Shown: piece after piece, positions 55,501-60,420 of the stretch
How positions within the stretch are numbered: the stretch's first letter is position 1
Layout of the letters: each line of letters starts with the position of its first letter
Assembly (NCBI GenBank): GCA_003118195.1
Contig: BEXV01000092.1
Coordinates: 163,652-227,651 of the forward strand
Source of the DNA: Hemicentrotus pulcherrimus
Taxonomy: Eukaryota > Echinodermata > Echinoidea > Camarodonta > Strongylocentrotidae
DNA: 64,000 nucleotides
Direction of reading: 5' to 3'
Notes under the pieces: model-generated
What the model was told of the DNA's origin: nothing
Database searches by the model: none
Seen by the model: the letters and a program-made list of their open reading frames with translations, nothing else
Made by a program: the position numbers and the translations under genes

Positions 55501-58500
55501 AGTTCTATAACACATTTTAGAGTGAAAAAAGAAGTGGTTGAATTTTCCTTTCAAGTATTAAATATATCATACTGATAAGCTAGTTTAAAGAAAAATTGTC
55601 ATTGTTTTATGTGTTAAACAAAAAATTGTTAGTATTCATGTCCCTATTTTGTTTATGAACATATTGAACTAGGCAGAATTTTGCCATATTTATTTGAAAA
55701 TTACATTCCTATATGATTAAAAAATACCTGTATTCTCCCCCACCTTTTTTTTCTTTGTTACTTTGCTGTCTTCAACAAATTTTGATTGATGTAAAAAAAT
55801 GTAAGAGCTTCCATAACTTAGGTATTTTCTCCATAGTACTATTAGTTAAGAGGGCTTGGTTCTTGGCTTCACCTGTTGTCCTGTTTGGTCGTGCACTCTG
55901 AGATAACACAGGTAACAGTGCTGACTTGGCATTTTAAATTGATTGCCACTTTAAATGTTTGTTTACTGGCCACAGCTAACCTGCCTTGAACCCACAGCTA
56001 TTAGAGAAAAGTGTCACAATCAATTTCTCTCTGATTTGGAGAATAAGAAGAATATTAAAACACTAAATAACGTTGTGGATGTTTGATGTAATGGAGCTTA
56101 TAAACAAACTCGGCTGAGAGTTGTGAGTCATCGTTTTCAAAGTCACCTTTGTAGAGAGAATTGCTACTGTTCTAAGTAACAGTATAAGAAAATAGTATAC
56201 TTAAACAAGATAATAAAGGAAAAATATTCTTATTCTATGCAACAATAATATCAGCTCACATCATCTTCAGCTGCAGAAACTAAGATACATTCAAAATATA
56301 CAGAAAGAAAGAGAGAGAGAAAGAGAGAAAGAGTGATAGGGGAATTCACAAACACTGTAAGACTTATAGATGGAAGGATAGGGAAAGATGAAATGACAGA
56401 TGAAGAAAGAATGGATGGCAGAAAAGAGAGACTAAAGCCATGATGTTTATCTCCTTGTTGACATCTTACATAACCTTCAACAAAACATACTTGATTTGAG
56501 CTACTTTGCACTTGTGTTTGTTGACATTAATTAACCTCTGACCTACATTCATATCTAAGGAAGATAACTATCATTGTAAAACATATACAGACAAATATTT
56601 CTAGGCATTAATTGCATATATTTTGGGACTGTGATACCAGAATGAAAGGATCATTATAAATAAATTCTCAAACTATTTGAATGGAATTGACATATTACAG
56701 AAGCCTAATACATTAAGAATTTACAAGGCAGTACCGTCTTATCATAAAACACTCTATCATCACGAAGATTCATGCTCTTACACCTTTTTAAGCTTCAACA
56801 AGATGCAAGAAAGGACATGTACATTAAGCATAAGACCAATCCCTTGCAAAGGGATATGACTCCTGAATACTATTTAAAACTTTTACTTCTATTTACATTG
56901 TATTGAACATGAGGTGTACATGATCAGATTTCAGTTGAAAATTGTTTTAACACCTAATGACCCAACTCTAAATAAACGATCGTCATAGAAATGGGTAAGT
57001 TTGCAAAGCTGTAGTGCTGCATGGTTCCTACAGTATTGTACAAAATCGTGATGAAAGCAACTTAAGTATTAACAGGTTTAATATGATATCACAGGGGCAT
57101 CCAAATATATCAAAATTTCAAAGAATTACTATTTATCCTTTTTTTGAAATTTCCTAAAACTTTAAGAAGTGGACCTGCAATTTTATCCTTACTTTTCTTT
57201 CTTTATCAGATTAAAAAGATCATACGGTTGAAATATAAAACAAAAATTTATAGAAGTCTCCTTGTAAGTGATATTTATCCCTTTCTGCATGTATCCTTAT
57301 GGCTCAGTTCACCATCAATCATCTAGTTCTATCTAGGAATAAATCACTTTCTTTCTTTCCCACTCCCTGGAATGATCCCAGGGTGAATGAGAAGATAAAT
57401 ATAACCCAACTCCGTCACGGCATGACCCATATGAAAACAGGAGTGCCTGGATTACAGGCAATTCATATTGTAACAAAAGATCTTGTTTCCATATGTCCAA
57501 AATTACAAACTCACTTCTTAAACAACAACAAAAATCTTGATTATGAAATCGATTTCCTTGAAATGCAATGGCAACACACATTAACTCTACTCTTGCTTTA
57601 GTTAAATTCCTGAACAGGCATTAGACTGCTGCAGTTAATTTTTTTTGCACATAAATTGTCTTTGAACCTTATTTTAGAGGAGAGCACCAGGATGCTAGGC
57701 CAATTGTAAACAAACATACATTGCACCAGAGAGGTAAACATTTAAAAGCTTGAAGTCCTTTATCTCAAATCTTTCCTACAACATGGGCAGGGAGCAATTT
57801 TCAAAGACGGGCAGCAGTTGGAAAGAACTTCTGTCTAGGGTACGTGTTTTAATAAATCCTTACCTTACTTTCTTGCTATTAAAAGAAGTTTAAAATTTCT
57901 TTCCATTGCAGTTGCTAATTAAGACACTATTTTGTTTAGTATAAAGCCTCGGTCACAAATGCCATTATGAATGCGTAGGTACGCCGTACAAACAATTTTC
58001 AGACAAAGGAAATTTGGAAAGACAATAAAAAAACAGGGAGATTCGTACGAAATTATTGTTCGTACGAACCTTTGTGACTGTAGCATGGTTTAACAGATGC
58101 ACAGCTCCATGAAGATATCTGGTAAGTGTAGATTTGAGCGGGGATTCCAACTGCCTAATATGAAGAGGAAGTCTGCAATTCCGGAGGTTTTTAGAGACAG
58201 GGTCGACCTGTATTTCCGGCTCAGACACGTTCAAATTACTTTCTCGAGAATTGTACATTTGCCCCATCTTTTTCCCTTTCCTTGTCGTTCCAATGTTCAA
58301 GACAATCACACTGTTTAATTCATCCAATAAAGGTCTGTTAAAATGTGATGTGATTCAATTCAATTTCTTGGCATCATAAAAAATAGAGTACAAATCATAA
58401 ATACAGAATACATGATAGGCCAGGACCTCTAAGAAGCAAATAGCGCCCCTGAAATACGACCTTTAAAACTACTTTTGGCAAAACATAAGCCCTTTACCAA

Positions 58501-60125
58501 GTATATATATAGCAAGTAGGGTTGGAAAGAGGGTCTAGCTGAGCAGACAAGGGCTCGTACACCTAGGCAGCATTTCACAAAACTGCATGTTCACCGACAT
58601 CCCAATGAAACACAGTTTTGTCATTTAAAAGCGTTTTAATTGGATGTTGGTAAAATTATACTTTGGACGGTTTTGTGAAACAATGCCCAGGTTTCTTATC
58701 TGTATGTTTGATCTGTATGTGAAGCAGACTGCACTTTATAGAATGTCAATTCAAATTGGTGAATTATTTCAAAGGTGGTTTCATGTGCTATACATGATGT
58801 GAACAAGGCTCTATTGTATGATACATAATGCCTTTATGCTTCTCTAATTCAATACACATAATACCAAATTCCGTAACATGAATGTGAAAGAAATGTGAAA
58901 CTCGTTTTTTTTTCTTCATTTTAACTCATCAACCTTGCTTTTGTAGATTGTAGTAAAAGAATTACTGAATATATTAGGCTCTTTACACTTTAATTGAGAT
59001 TTAGGAAAGAGAGAAAGGAAGAGCATACTCATTTTTTGGATTGTCCAACTGATTTATATGTGGTAGATTCAGGTAAAACAATTATGTAAATATTCGGCTT
59101 ATGGGTACTTCATATATATATATTTACTGAGAATTAAAAAAAAAAACATAAAGGAACTTTAAGTAAAAAGGCTTGCAATTGATGAATATTATGTAATTCT
59201 TTGTATGCTATAGTTCTACAGATGTCACAGGAAATATAAACAACAGAAGAAAAACTTCTACCCTTTAGGAGACTTTGTCATCTGCTATGACTATGACTAT
59301 GAGGGAATCACCTTTGAAGAGGAAGTCATAGAGTTATCCTTTCACCAGGGTTTATAACTAGAGGCATAATTACACATTTTATGAAATTTATTTGACTCAT
59401 CATAGTCTAAAGGTCAGTTTTGCCCTGCCTACTCAATAGTCTCCTATCAATATAGTTCTGACACAAGTTGAGGACTACTTGTTTACAATGGCAAAAGATA
59501 GAAGTGCTTGGATACTTTATAAGACAACCTGTTTAGCAGAATGCTAATTTGCCACAAGGTCCATAAGAAATACAACCAAGACAAAAGGTGTGTATTTTTT
59601 GACAAAAAGGTAAAAATTCTGGTGTAAATCTCTATCTCTATGTCCAACCAGTACTCCAATGAAAGGTGCTTACAAGAAATGTATCCCTCAAAGGAACTAA
59701 CATTTCCCTTGTAATTGCCGGTTACTCATGATATGACTCTAAACACATCATATACTAAGTATTTTATAAGACAAATGTTCCTGTTTAAAATTTTGGGGAG
59801 AAAAGCTTCCTAATGAAACAATATCATGAGAGAGAGTGTGAGAGAGAGTGTTAGAGGGACAGAGACAGAGGCAGAAAGAGAAAGAAAGAGAGGGGGGCAG
59901 AGAGACAGACACAGATAAAATGCGGGGAGAGATTGAATGACTCACCCTAGAAAGGCACCTCCTGTTCCTGGAGCAGAGGCGGACCAGTTTTTGCTCCGAG
60001 GTGGAGAGCTTGTTAGGGTCCTGTTCCTCATCGCCAGAGCTGATGGTGATCTGGCTCAGACGTTTGTATTCATGTTGGAGCTTGTTGATAGCATCCTGCA
60101 AGGCAGTGGCTGTTGCCTTCAGCTC
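6741..60125 (-). CDS. PH-domain / actin-like fusion protein (14 exons seen, 5'-partial)
   Basis: Coding exons, in order of translation: 60125-59946, 36961-35087, 22282-22055, 21425-21333, 19811-19689, 18351-18136, 15385-15263, 13592-13484, 12548-12413, 10171-10123, 9652-9540, 7963-7817, 7563-7464, 6887-6741. All donors read GT and all acceptors AG, and phases agree at every junction: 1,212 codons plus TAG. I number from the internal Met at 36958-36956. The order is coiled coil (before Met1), disordered adaptor-like region 1-660, PH domain about 663-756, and actin-like domain 773-1151 (379 residues; actins have about 375). The actin part shows VVDLGGSSVRAG, FERFNVEG, the adenosine loop CGGTTLLPGIAERL and the C-terminal actin helices. 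Known of the families: PH domains bind phosphoinositides or proteins, and actin-like folds bind ATP. Inferred role: a membrane-linked cytoskeletal or signalling adaptor with a non-standard actin module. I do not recognise a named orthologue. The true N terminus may lie beyond 60125. Confidence 0.88.
7136..7197. repeat. Mini-foldback, GGAGCCAGAAGGG family, copy A
   Basis: Left arm GTTTGGAGCCAGATGGGCAT and TAACTC; right arm GAGCTAACACCCTTCTAACT. About 62 bp, fold-back shape, in the intron between the last two exons of the actin-like gene. It matches the four other copies in the window with some decay of the right arm. Confidence 0.7.
7464..7563 (-). CDS. Exon: actin-like adenosine motif
   Basis: Begins with the last base of the split Lys and ends phase 0; donor GTAATT, acceptor CCTGTATTAG. 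SIYLCGGTTLLPGIAERL aligns with actin's NIVLSGGTTMYPGIADRM, the adenosine-binding motif, which is fully kept. TKMLPKSTLVK matches TALAPSTMKIK. Confidence 0.95.
7817..7963 (-). CDS. Exon: actin-like subdomain 3 entry
   Basis: Begins with the last base of the split Gly and ends with AA of a split Lys; donor GTATGT, acceptor CTCTTTACAG. YSRFRCTEGLFHPEVWG aligns with actin's NERFRCPEALFQPSFLG, one of the most recognisable actin stretches, and GLHTLVYNAIQAC with GIHETTFNSIMKC. Confidence 0.94.
9540..9652 (-). CDS. Exon: actin-like subdomain 4
   Basis: Starts phase 0, ends with GG of a split Gly codon; donor GTGAGT, acceptor CACTCTACAG. ACFVAQDYHAEL matches actin's LCYVALDFEQEM. The middle (CSLDPELCSTYLDLDKYDVP) differs from actin's loop, then NGTG continues into TIKLDYSRFR. 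Confidence 0.92.
9736..9764. repeat. Poly-T, single N, poly-G homopolymer block
   Basis: A run of 17 T, one undetermined base (N at 9753) and 11 G. It sits in the intron just right of the 9540-9652 exon. The single N between two homopolymers looks like a base-call or consensus failure, so lengths here are unreliable. Confidence 0.9.
10123..10171 (-). CDS. Exon: actin-like short exon with the KEK nucleotide contact
   Basis: A 49-nt exon, too short for a plain ORF search, fixed by phase on both sides; donor GTATGC, acceptor ATTATGCAG. LFSEVEKYIGRLLKEK aligns with actin's FTTTAEREIVRDIKEK. The K-E pair that contacts the adenine ring in actin (Lys213-Glu214) is retained. Confidence 0.92.
12413..12548 (-). 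CDS. Exon: actin-like, phosphate loop 2
   Basis: Begins with two bases of the split Val and ends with two bases of a split Arg; donor GTAAGC, acceptor AACTCATACAG. VNIGERVDIVPIVDGY replaces actin's LDSGDGVTHTVPIYEGY: the phosphate-2 Asp is Asn (923), the second Asp is Glu, and the loop is one residue shorter, removing the HT pair. The following RLPFGGRQITEHLTRLL matches actin's LAGRDLTDYLMKIL helix. Confidence 0.94.
13290..13450. repeat. AAG-rich purine tract
   Basis: About 160 bp of almost pure purine (AAG, GAGG and AAAAG units), an imperfect trinucleotide microsatellite. Long open frames across it are artefacts of composition. It lies in the intron next to the 13484-13592 exon, so in the transcript it is a pyrimidine-rich (CUU)n tract. 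Confidence 0.85.
13484..13592 (-). CDS. Exon: actin-like, helix of the catalytic glutamine
   Basis: Starts phase 0 and ends with one base (G) of a split Val codon; donor GTAAGA, acceptor TTCCATAG. EKLVEMIFERFNVEGI aligns with actin KMTQIMFETFNVPAM. The catalytic Gln137 position of actin is Glu here (residue 890). The exon continues through QALMALYSYKATSGIV, equal to actin's QAVLSLYASGRTTGIV. Confidence 0.93.
15263..15385 (-). CDS. Exon: actin-like subdomain 1, central
   Basis: Phase 0, 41 codons, donor GTAAGT and acceptor CCTTTCTAG. EGLLETAFSELCVDP corresponds to actin's helix ending in YNELRVAPEE, and YTVLVIVPFN to the strand PVLLTEAPLN. The tail GPKMT leads into the next exon's EKLVEMIFERFN. 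Confidence 0.93.
17150..17365. repeat. A-rich (AAAATA) low-complexity tract
   Basis: Roughly 200 bp of A with scattered T and C (AAAATA, AAATAAA units). It could be the degraded poly(A) tail of a retroelement or simple slippage; no retroelement body is visible beside it. Confidence 0.85.
17470..18135. repeat. Degenerate ~60-bp minisatellite ending at an exon donor
   Basis: About ten diverged units, each with a C-rich block (CCCCTCCTTTCTCA), then a T-rich block containing GTATTAATCAG or similar, then TATTTCTTGTTG. C-rich blocks recur near 17484, 17544, 17600, 17660, 17722, 17784, 17969, 18033 and 18117. The last unit (CCCCTCCTTTACTCACCTGTTCTAG) contains the real splice donor and last codons of the 18136-18351 exon. 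The unit at about 18033 keeps the same donor-like core CTCACCTG. Confidence 0.65.
18136..18351 (-). CDS. Exon: actin-like domain start, phosphate loop 1
   Basis: Phase 0, 72 codons, donor GTGAGT and acceptor TATCCCATCAG. RVLVVDLGGSSVRAG aligns with the actin phosphate-1 segment (DxGS/G...KAG), keeping the Asp and Gly. VFFPCVAATHG aligns with the actin segment that carries VFPSIVG, but the DNase-I-binding (D-) loop that follows in actin is shortened. The KLHFPF part matches actin's LKYPIEHG region only loosely. The donor lies at the edge of a minisatellite that repeats its own sequence (see separate entry). Exon composition is GC-richer than the surrounding introns. Confidence 0.93.
19689..19811 (-). 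CDS. Exon: C-terminal PH helix and linker to the actin domain
   Basis: Phase 0, 41 codons, donor GTAGGA and acceptor TTTGATCTCCAG. RGRVLLLRGNS is a late beta strand and EFEDWKNIL is the C-terminal PH helix with its near-invariant Trp (residue 749 in Met1 numbering). A short linker (PKSTIAPPISK) then leads straight into the first actin strand, leaving under 25 residues between the domains. Confidence 0.9.
21333..21425 (-). CDS. Exon: central strands of the PH domain
   Basis: Phase 0, 31 codons, donor GTAAGC and acceptor GTGTTTCAG. The peptide DHKAKKSLGYIHLIGG then KVTEI fits the middle strands of a PH domain, where a G-x-I motif follows the beta3-beta4 turn. It links the YYE end of the preceding exon to the RVLLLRG strand of the next. 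Confidence 0.88.
22055..22282 (-). CDS. Exon: linker and N-terminal half of the PH domain
   Basis: Phase 0, 76 codons, donor GTGAGA and acceptor CACTCCAG. The first part (VPLLRELYSNVQ) continues the conserved-looking KKWDP end of the large exon. After a short basic/Ser linker the PH domain begins with MEGYMEKLPMG and KKWKKRYFRAKNGNLFYY, which match the beta1-beta2-beta3 pattern of PH domains. The basic cluster in the beta1-beta2 loop (GRRR, KKWKKR) is the usual site of phosphoinositide headgroup binding, though I cannot tell which lipid, if any. Confidence 0.92.
22555..22624 (+). repeat. SINE-like 3' tail with (TATTG)n
   Basis: TTAGCGCTCTGAGCC, TTATGGGAATGGTGCCCTAA, ATG followed by (TATTG)5. 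This resembles the GCGCTxxGAGCxxxTATGGGAAxGGCGCTATATAAATG tail with a short A/T microsatellite seen on many marine invertebrate SINEs. The SINE head is not clear upstream. The family assignment is from memory. Confidence 0.5.
24718..24750. repeat. (CT)n with short (TA)n microsatellite
   Basis: About ten CT units followed by TATATA. Simple dinucleotide repeats with no further feature. Confidence 0.85.
25620..25905. repeat. Diverged tandem duplication (~155-bp unit)
   Basis: The stretch around 25626 (CAGTCTCTTCTCATAATAG, then GTTGAAATACA, GGGACTGGAAT) recurs around 25776 (AAGTCTGTTCTTGTAATAG, then GTTGAAATACA, GGGGCTTGGAAT). Downstream parts also match (GATGACAAGGGTCT and GATGACAATAGACT). Confidence 0.6.
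26600..27125. repeat. Diverged tandem repeat (~170-190-bp unit)
   Basis: TGATCCATCA or TGATCCATTA occurs at about 26710, 26899 and 27070. Each is followed by TATGTTTGGGC-like sequence and, in two units, TTTCATCACATTGTCAGCTTTT. About 2.5 units, with no ORF conserved between them. Confidence 0.65.
27531..27598. repeat. Foldback with CTTTCTAACTG ends
   Basis: Left CTTTTCTAACTGCAATGATT and TTCATCGGATGC; right GCATCCGATGAAAT and GGCCAGTTAGAAAG. The inner stem CATCGGATGC / GCATCCGATG is perfect. It starts a cluster where the right-arm motif (GGCCAGTTAGAAAG) is repeated. Confidence 0.75.
27655..27745. repeat. Palindrome and second GGCCAGTTAGAAAG arm
   Basis: A perfect 11-bp palindrome pair (TTCTCCTGCTC, AA, GAGCAGGAGAA) is followed by CACCGATGAAACGG then CCAGTTAGAAAGC, a second copy of the right arm at 27588-27598. 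Further single traces of CAGTTAGAAAG occur at about 27931-27941. Confidence 0.65.
27949..28146. mobile_element. CAATTGCTC-family MITE with telomere-like core
   Basis: A 198-bp element. Left end GACATTTGCTCCTGCTACAA then TTGCTCCG; right end CGGAGCAATTGTCGCC then GGAGCAAATGTC. The two ends are inverted over about 28 bp with three to four mismatches. The core holds TAGGGTTAGGGTTAGGG and degenerate TTTAGGG/TTAGGG units (about 27996-28070). There is no coding capacity. It is non-autonomous, and its transposase family is unknown. Confidence 0.75.
28652..28659. promoter_or_regulatory. Perfect CRE octamer TGACGTCA
   Basis: TGACGTCA, the palindromic cAMP-response element bound by CREB/ATF factors, occurs in GTGACGTCAC in the 12.8-kb intron. 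An octamer can occur by chance in a window of this size, so function is only possible. Confidence 0.3.
30108..30121. promoter_or_regulatory. RFX X-box-like palindrome, imperfect
   Basis: GTTACCATGGCAAT differs in the last base from the RFX X-box consensus (GTTRCCATGGYAAC). X-boxes often mark promoters of ciliary genes. It lies deep in the 12.8-kb intron. Confidence 0.3.
32006..32019. promoter_or_regulatory. RFX X-box motif
   Basis: GTTGTCATGGTAAC fits the symmetrical RFX X-box pattern. It sits in a locally CpG-richer block (31930-32070: GAGCGCGG, TCGCGAGG, CACGTCC, AGCGCGTGG), which may be a promoter or enhancer inside the intron. There is no evidence of a transcript start. Confidence 0.4.
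32218..32452. repeat. (CT)n microsatellite tract
   Basis: About 235 bp dominated by CT units with interruptions. The transcribed strand of the large gene would carry (GA)n. The 112-aa open frame across it is a repeat artefact. Confidence 0.9.
32736..32811. repeat. Mini-foldback, GGAGCCAGAAGGG family, copy B
   Basis: Left arm TTTGTAGCCAGAAAGGCGTT then AACT; right arm AGTTAACATCCTTCTGGCTCAAA. About 76 bp. The longer middle contains a second GGCATTAA, as if the left arm had been partly duplicated. Confidence 0.75.
35087..36961 (-). CDS. Exon: large disordered adaptor-like region
   Basis: This 1,875-nt exon (625 codons) is by far the longest open frame in the window. Its acceptor TTATCTTGACAG is followed by TTA ATG; the donor is GTAAGA. 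Seen in order (Met1 at 36958): acidic Ser-rich 10-45; a helical acidic stretch about 105-195; a Ser/His-rich stretch about 244-315 with many SH pairs; an Asn/Pro-rich part 340-440; PxPPAR motifs at 392-397, 405-410 and 462-467, which fit class II SH3 ligands (PxxPxR). Tyrosines at 174, 454, 483, 511, 518, 555 and 594 sit in YETP, YEEV, YIHV, YEVT and YEFP contexts, resembling SH2-docking sites. The composition points to a disordered scaffold. The exon could also provide an alternative start at its first Met. Confidence 0.93.
37985..38210. repeat. (GA)n microsatellite tract
   Basis: About 225 bp of GA-rich sequence (GAGAGA, GGGAGA units). In the minus-strand transcript this is a CU tract in the 23-kb intron, about 1 kb upstream of the large exon's acceptor. 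Confidence 0.9.
39590..39720 (-). other. Candidate alternative 5' exon (weak)
   Basis: This block is richer in GC and CpG than its flanks. On the minus strand it ends with a good donor (GCGGTG then GTATGT) and could begin after AAACAG or start with an ATG at 39734. Two overlapping frames are open (one Cys-rich, from 39933 to 39595). The donor phase does not fit the TTA-ATG junction, so it could only act as a 5' UTR exon using the Met at 36958. No homology is recognised. Confidence 0.2.
41460..41720. repeat. (GA)n microsatellite tract
   Basis: About 260 bp of GAGA with GGAAT interruptions. The end has a short duplication (AAGGGGAATGGGTGA twice, about 41650 and 41690). The 137-aa frame on the opposite strand is a repeat artefact. 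Confidence 0.9.
44797..44866. repeat. (TA)n followed by poly-T and an N
   Basis: About 21 TA units, then 25 T, then one N at 44866. As at 9753, an undetermined base terminates a homopolymer, so repeat length is not trustworthy. Confidence 0.9.
45281..45340. repeat. Mini-foldback, GGAGCCAGAAGGG family, copy C
   Basis: GAGAGCCAGAAGGGTATAAA on the left and GGTAACACCCTTCTGGCC on the right, about 60 bp. It is followed after 20 bp by copy D. Confidence 0.75.
45361..45426. repeat. Mini-foldback, GGAGCCAGAAGGG family, copy D
   Basis: GTTTGGAGACATAAAGGCAT then TAGCTC on the left; GTTATGCCCTTCTGGCTC on the right, about 66 bp. It is next to copy C. Confidence 0.75.
45574..45637. repeat. Mini-foldback, GGAGCCAGAAGGG family, copy E
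   Basis: This is the best-kept copy: 64 bp, beginning GTTTGGAGCCAG and ending with its perfect 12-bp inverse CTGGCTCCAAAC. The inner arms (TGGCATTAACT and GAATGTCC) pair partially. Confidence 0.8.
49040..50330. repeat. Old tandem duplication, ~530-560-bp unit, ~2.5 copies
   Basis: Anchors shared by successive copies: AACAAAGTAG at 49246 and 49772; GGGAACAAGTTTCCTTTGCA at 49482 and 50033; CAGATGCTTCAGACAAT at 49556 and 50110; AGATGAAGAAA at about 49650 and 50210; TTAAGGGGGT near 49702 and 50268. Part of a third copy precedes (49060-49200, e.g. CAATTTTTAATATTGG against CAATTTCTCAATATTAGG). Short frames exist in some copies but not the same one, so I do not call a gene. Confidence 0.7.
51255..51333 (-). 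repeat. Possible tRNA-derived SINE, minus strand
   Basis: GGGATTGGAAGCCCAGATCC then AGTGATCATAACACTGGG resembles the reverse complement of a tRNA B-box arm and anticodon arm (GGTTCGAATCC-type). Its position beside the AATCA repeat supports a SINE with a short tandem tail, but the match is diverged. Confidence 0.35.
51334..51380. repeat. (AATCA)n pentanucleotide microsatellite
   Basis: About nine units of AATCA with one AATCAT interruption. It follows a possible SINE and may be its tail. Confidence 0.85.
52480..52700. repeat. (GA)n microsatellite tract
   Basis: About 220 bp of GA-rich repeat with interruptions. It gives long artefactual open frames on the minus strand (Leu/Ser-rich). Confidence 0.9.
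53007..53111. mobile_element. Foldback element with 42-bp arms
   Basis: Left arm 53007-53048 runs from CATGGGTGTCG to CATTGTTCAGGGGGG; right arm 53070-53111 runs from CCCCCCTGAACAATAGG to CGACACCCATG. The arms are equal in length and match at about 34 of 42 positions, with a 21-bp spacer. CCTAG occurs just outside both ends and may be a target duplication. No coding capacity. Confidence 0.8.
55138..55272. mobile_element. Old copy of the CAATTGCTC-family MITE
   Basis: ACATTTACCCCAGCGATATT then TGCTC, CTTTATTTCATC, AAAGATATAGGG on the left parallels the 27949 copy (ACATTTGCTCC, CTTTATTTCGTC, TAAGATGTAGGG). The right end ACAGTTGTCACCAAAATG parallels its inverted terminus. It is heavily diverged, so the boundaries are approximate. 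Confidence 0.5.
57952..58078. repeat. Small TIR element (GTCACAAA ends)
   Basis: GTCACAAA at the left and TTTGTGAC at the right delimit 127 bp. Inside the right half are two TTCGTACGAA palindromes (58031-58060). The inverted ends are short, so the element call is moderate. Confidence 0.45.
58566..58690. mobile_element. Fold-back MITE-like element (TTTCACAAAAC ends)
   Basis: Left GGCAGCATTTCACAAAACTG and right CGGTTTTGTGAAACAATGCC are inverted. Inner segments also pair (GACATCCCAATGAAA against TTTAATTGGATGTT), so the whole 125 bp folds on itself. No ORF. Confidence 0.65.
59825..59910. repeat. (GA)n tract beside the coiled-coil exon
   Basis: GAGAGTGTGAGAGAGAGTG and further GA units up to about 59900. 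In the gene's transcript it forms a CU-rich tract starting about 35 nt after the exon's 5' splice site. Confidence 0.85.
59946..60125 (-). CDS. Exon: coiled-coil segment of the PH/actin-like gene
   Basis: This 180-nt exon is phase 0 at both ends, with acceptor CTTTGTTGCAG to its right and donor GTGAGT to its left. It encodes 60 residues: a helical segment (ALQDAINKLQHEYKRLSQI) with heptad-like spacing of L/I, an acidic linker (SSGDEEQDPNK), then a second helix with EQKLVRLCSRNRR. It joins in frame to the large exon 23 kb away, giving the junction CLSR-LMAVEWD. Its acceptor shows that at least one more exon lies further upstream; none could be recognised up to 64000. Membership in this gene is inferred from strand, phase and context. 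Confidence 0.7.
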
Positions 60126-60177
60126 CTGCAACAAAGAAAAGAAAACAGTGGCTTGGTTAACTTTTATTAGTGGGAGA

Positions 60178-60420
60178 ACGTTGGTATATGATAAGACCTG
60201 AATTCAATCCTTGTACAGTGTTTACAGTAAACCCTTGGACAAGGTGTTTACCCACATGTGTCTCTTTTTAATTGAATTGATGTATTAATGTGGTATCTTG
60301 GTTAAGGCTCCCGACTGACTCTCATGCGAGATTAAGTCCCTGGTTTGATCCTTGCTCAGTATCTACATCCTTTGACATTGTGTAATTTTACCCTCATTTG
60401 TCCCGGGTGTTAAAAAATAT
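60178..60420 (+). repeat. Two tRNA-derived SINE-like copies
   Basis: The clearer copy (about 60290-60410) has an A-box-like TCTTGGTTAAGGCTC, then CGACTGACTCTCATGCGAG and a B-box-like GGTTTGATCC (60342-60351), then CATTGTGTAATTTTACCCTC. The preceding copy (60178-60275) has GAATTCAATCC and CCTTGGACAAGGTGTTTACC, a tail often seen in marine invertebrate SINEs. They are tandem or nested and diverged. Confidence 0.55.

Larger units (their letters stand above)
36962..59945 (-). other. 23-kb intron between the coiled-coil exon and the large exon
   Basis: The joining is phase 0 at both ends, but the distance leaves room for alternative first exons. Contents: GA microsatellites at 37985-38210, 41460-41720, 52480-52700 and 59825-59910, a CpG-richer block with a possible donor at 39590-39720, mini-foldbacks at 45281-45637, a TA/T tract with an N at 44797-44866, tandem duplications at 49040-50330, a SINE-like stretch near 51255, and foldback elements at 53007-53111, 57952-58078 and 58566-58690. 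An open frame at 46756-47232 (+) has no recognisable domain. Confidence 0.6.
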
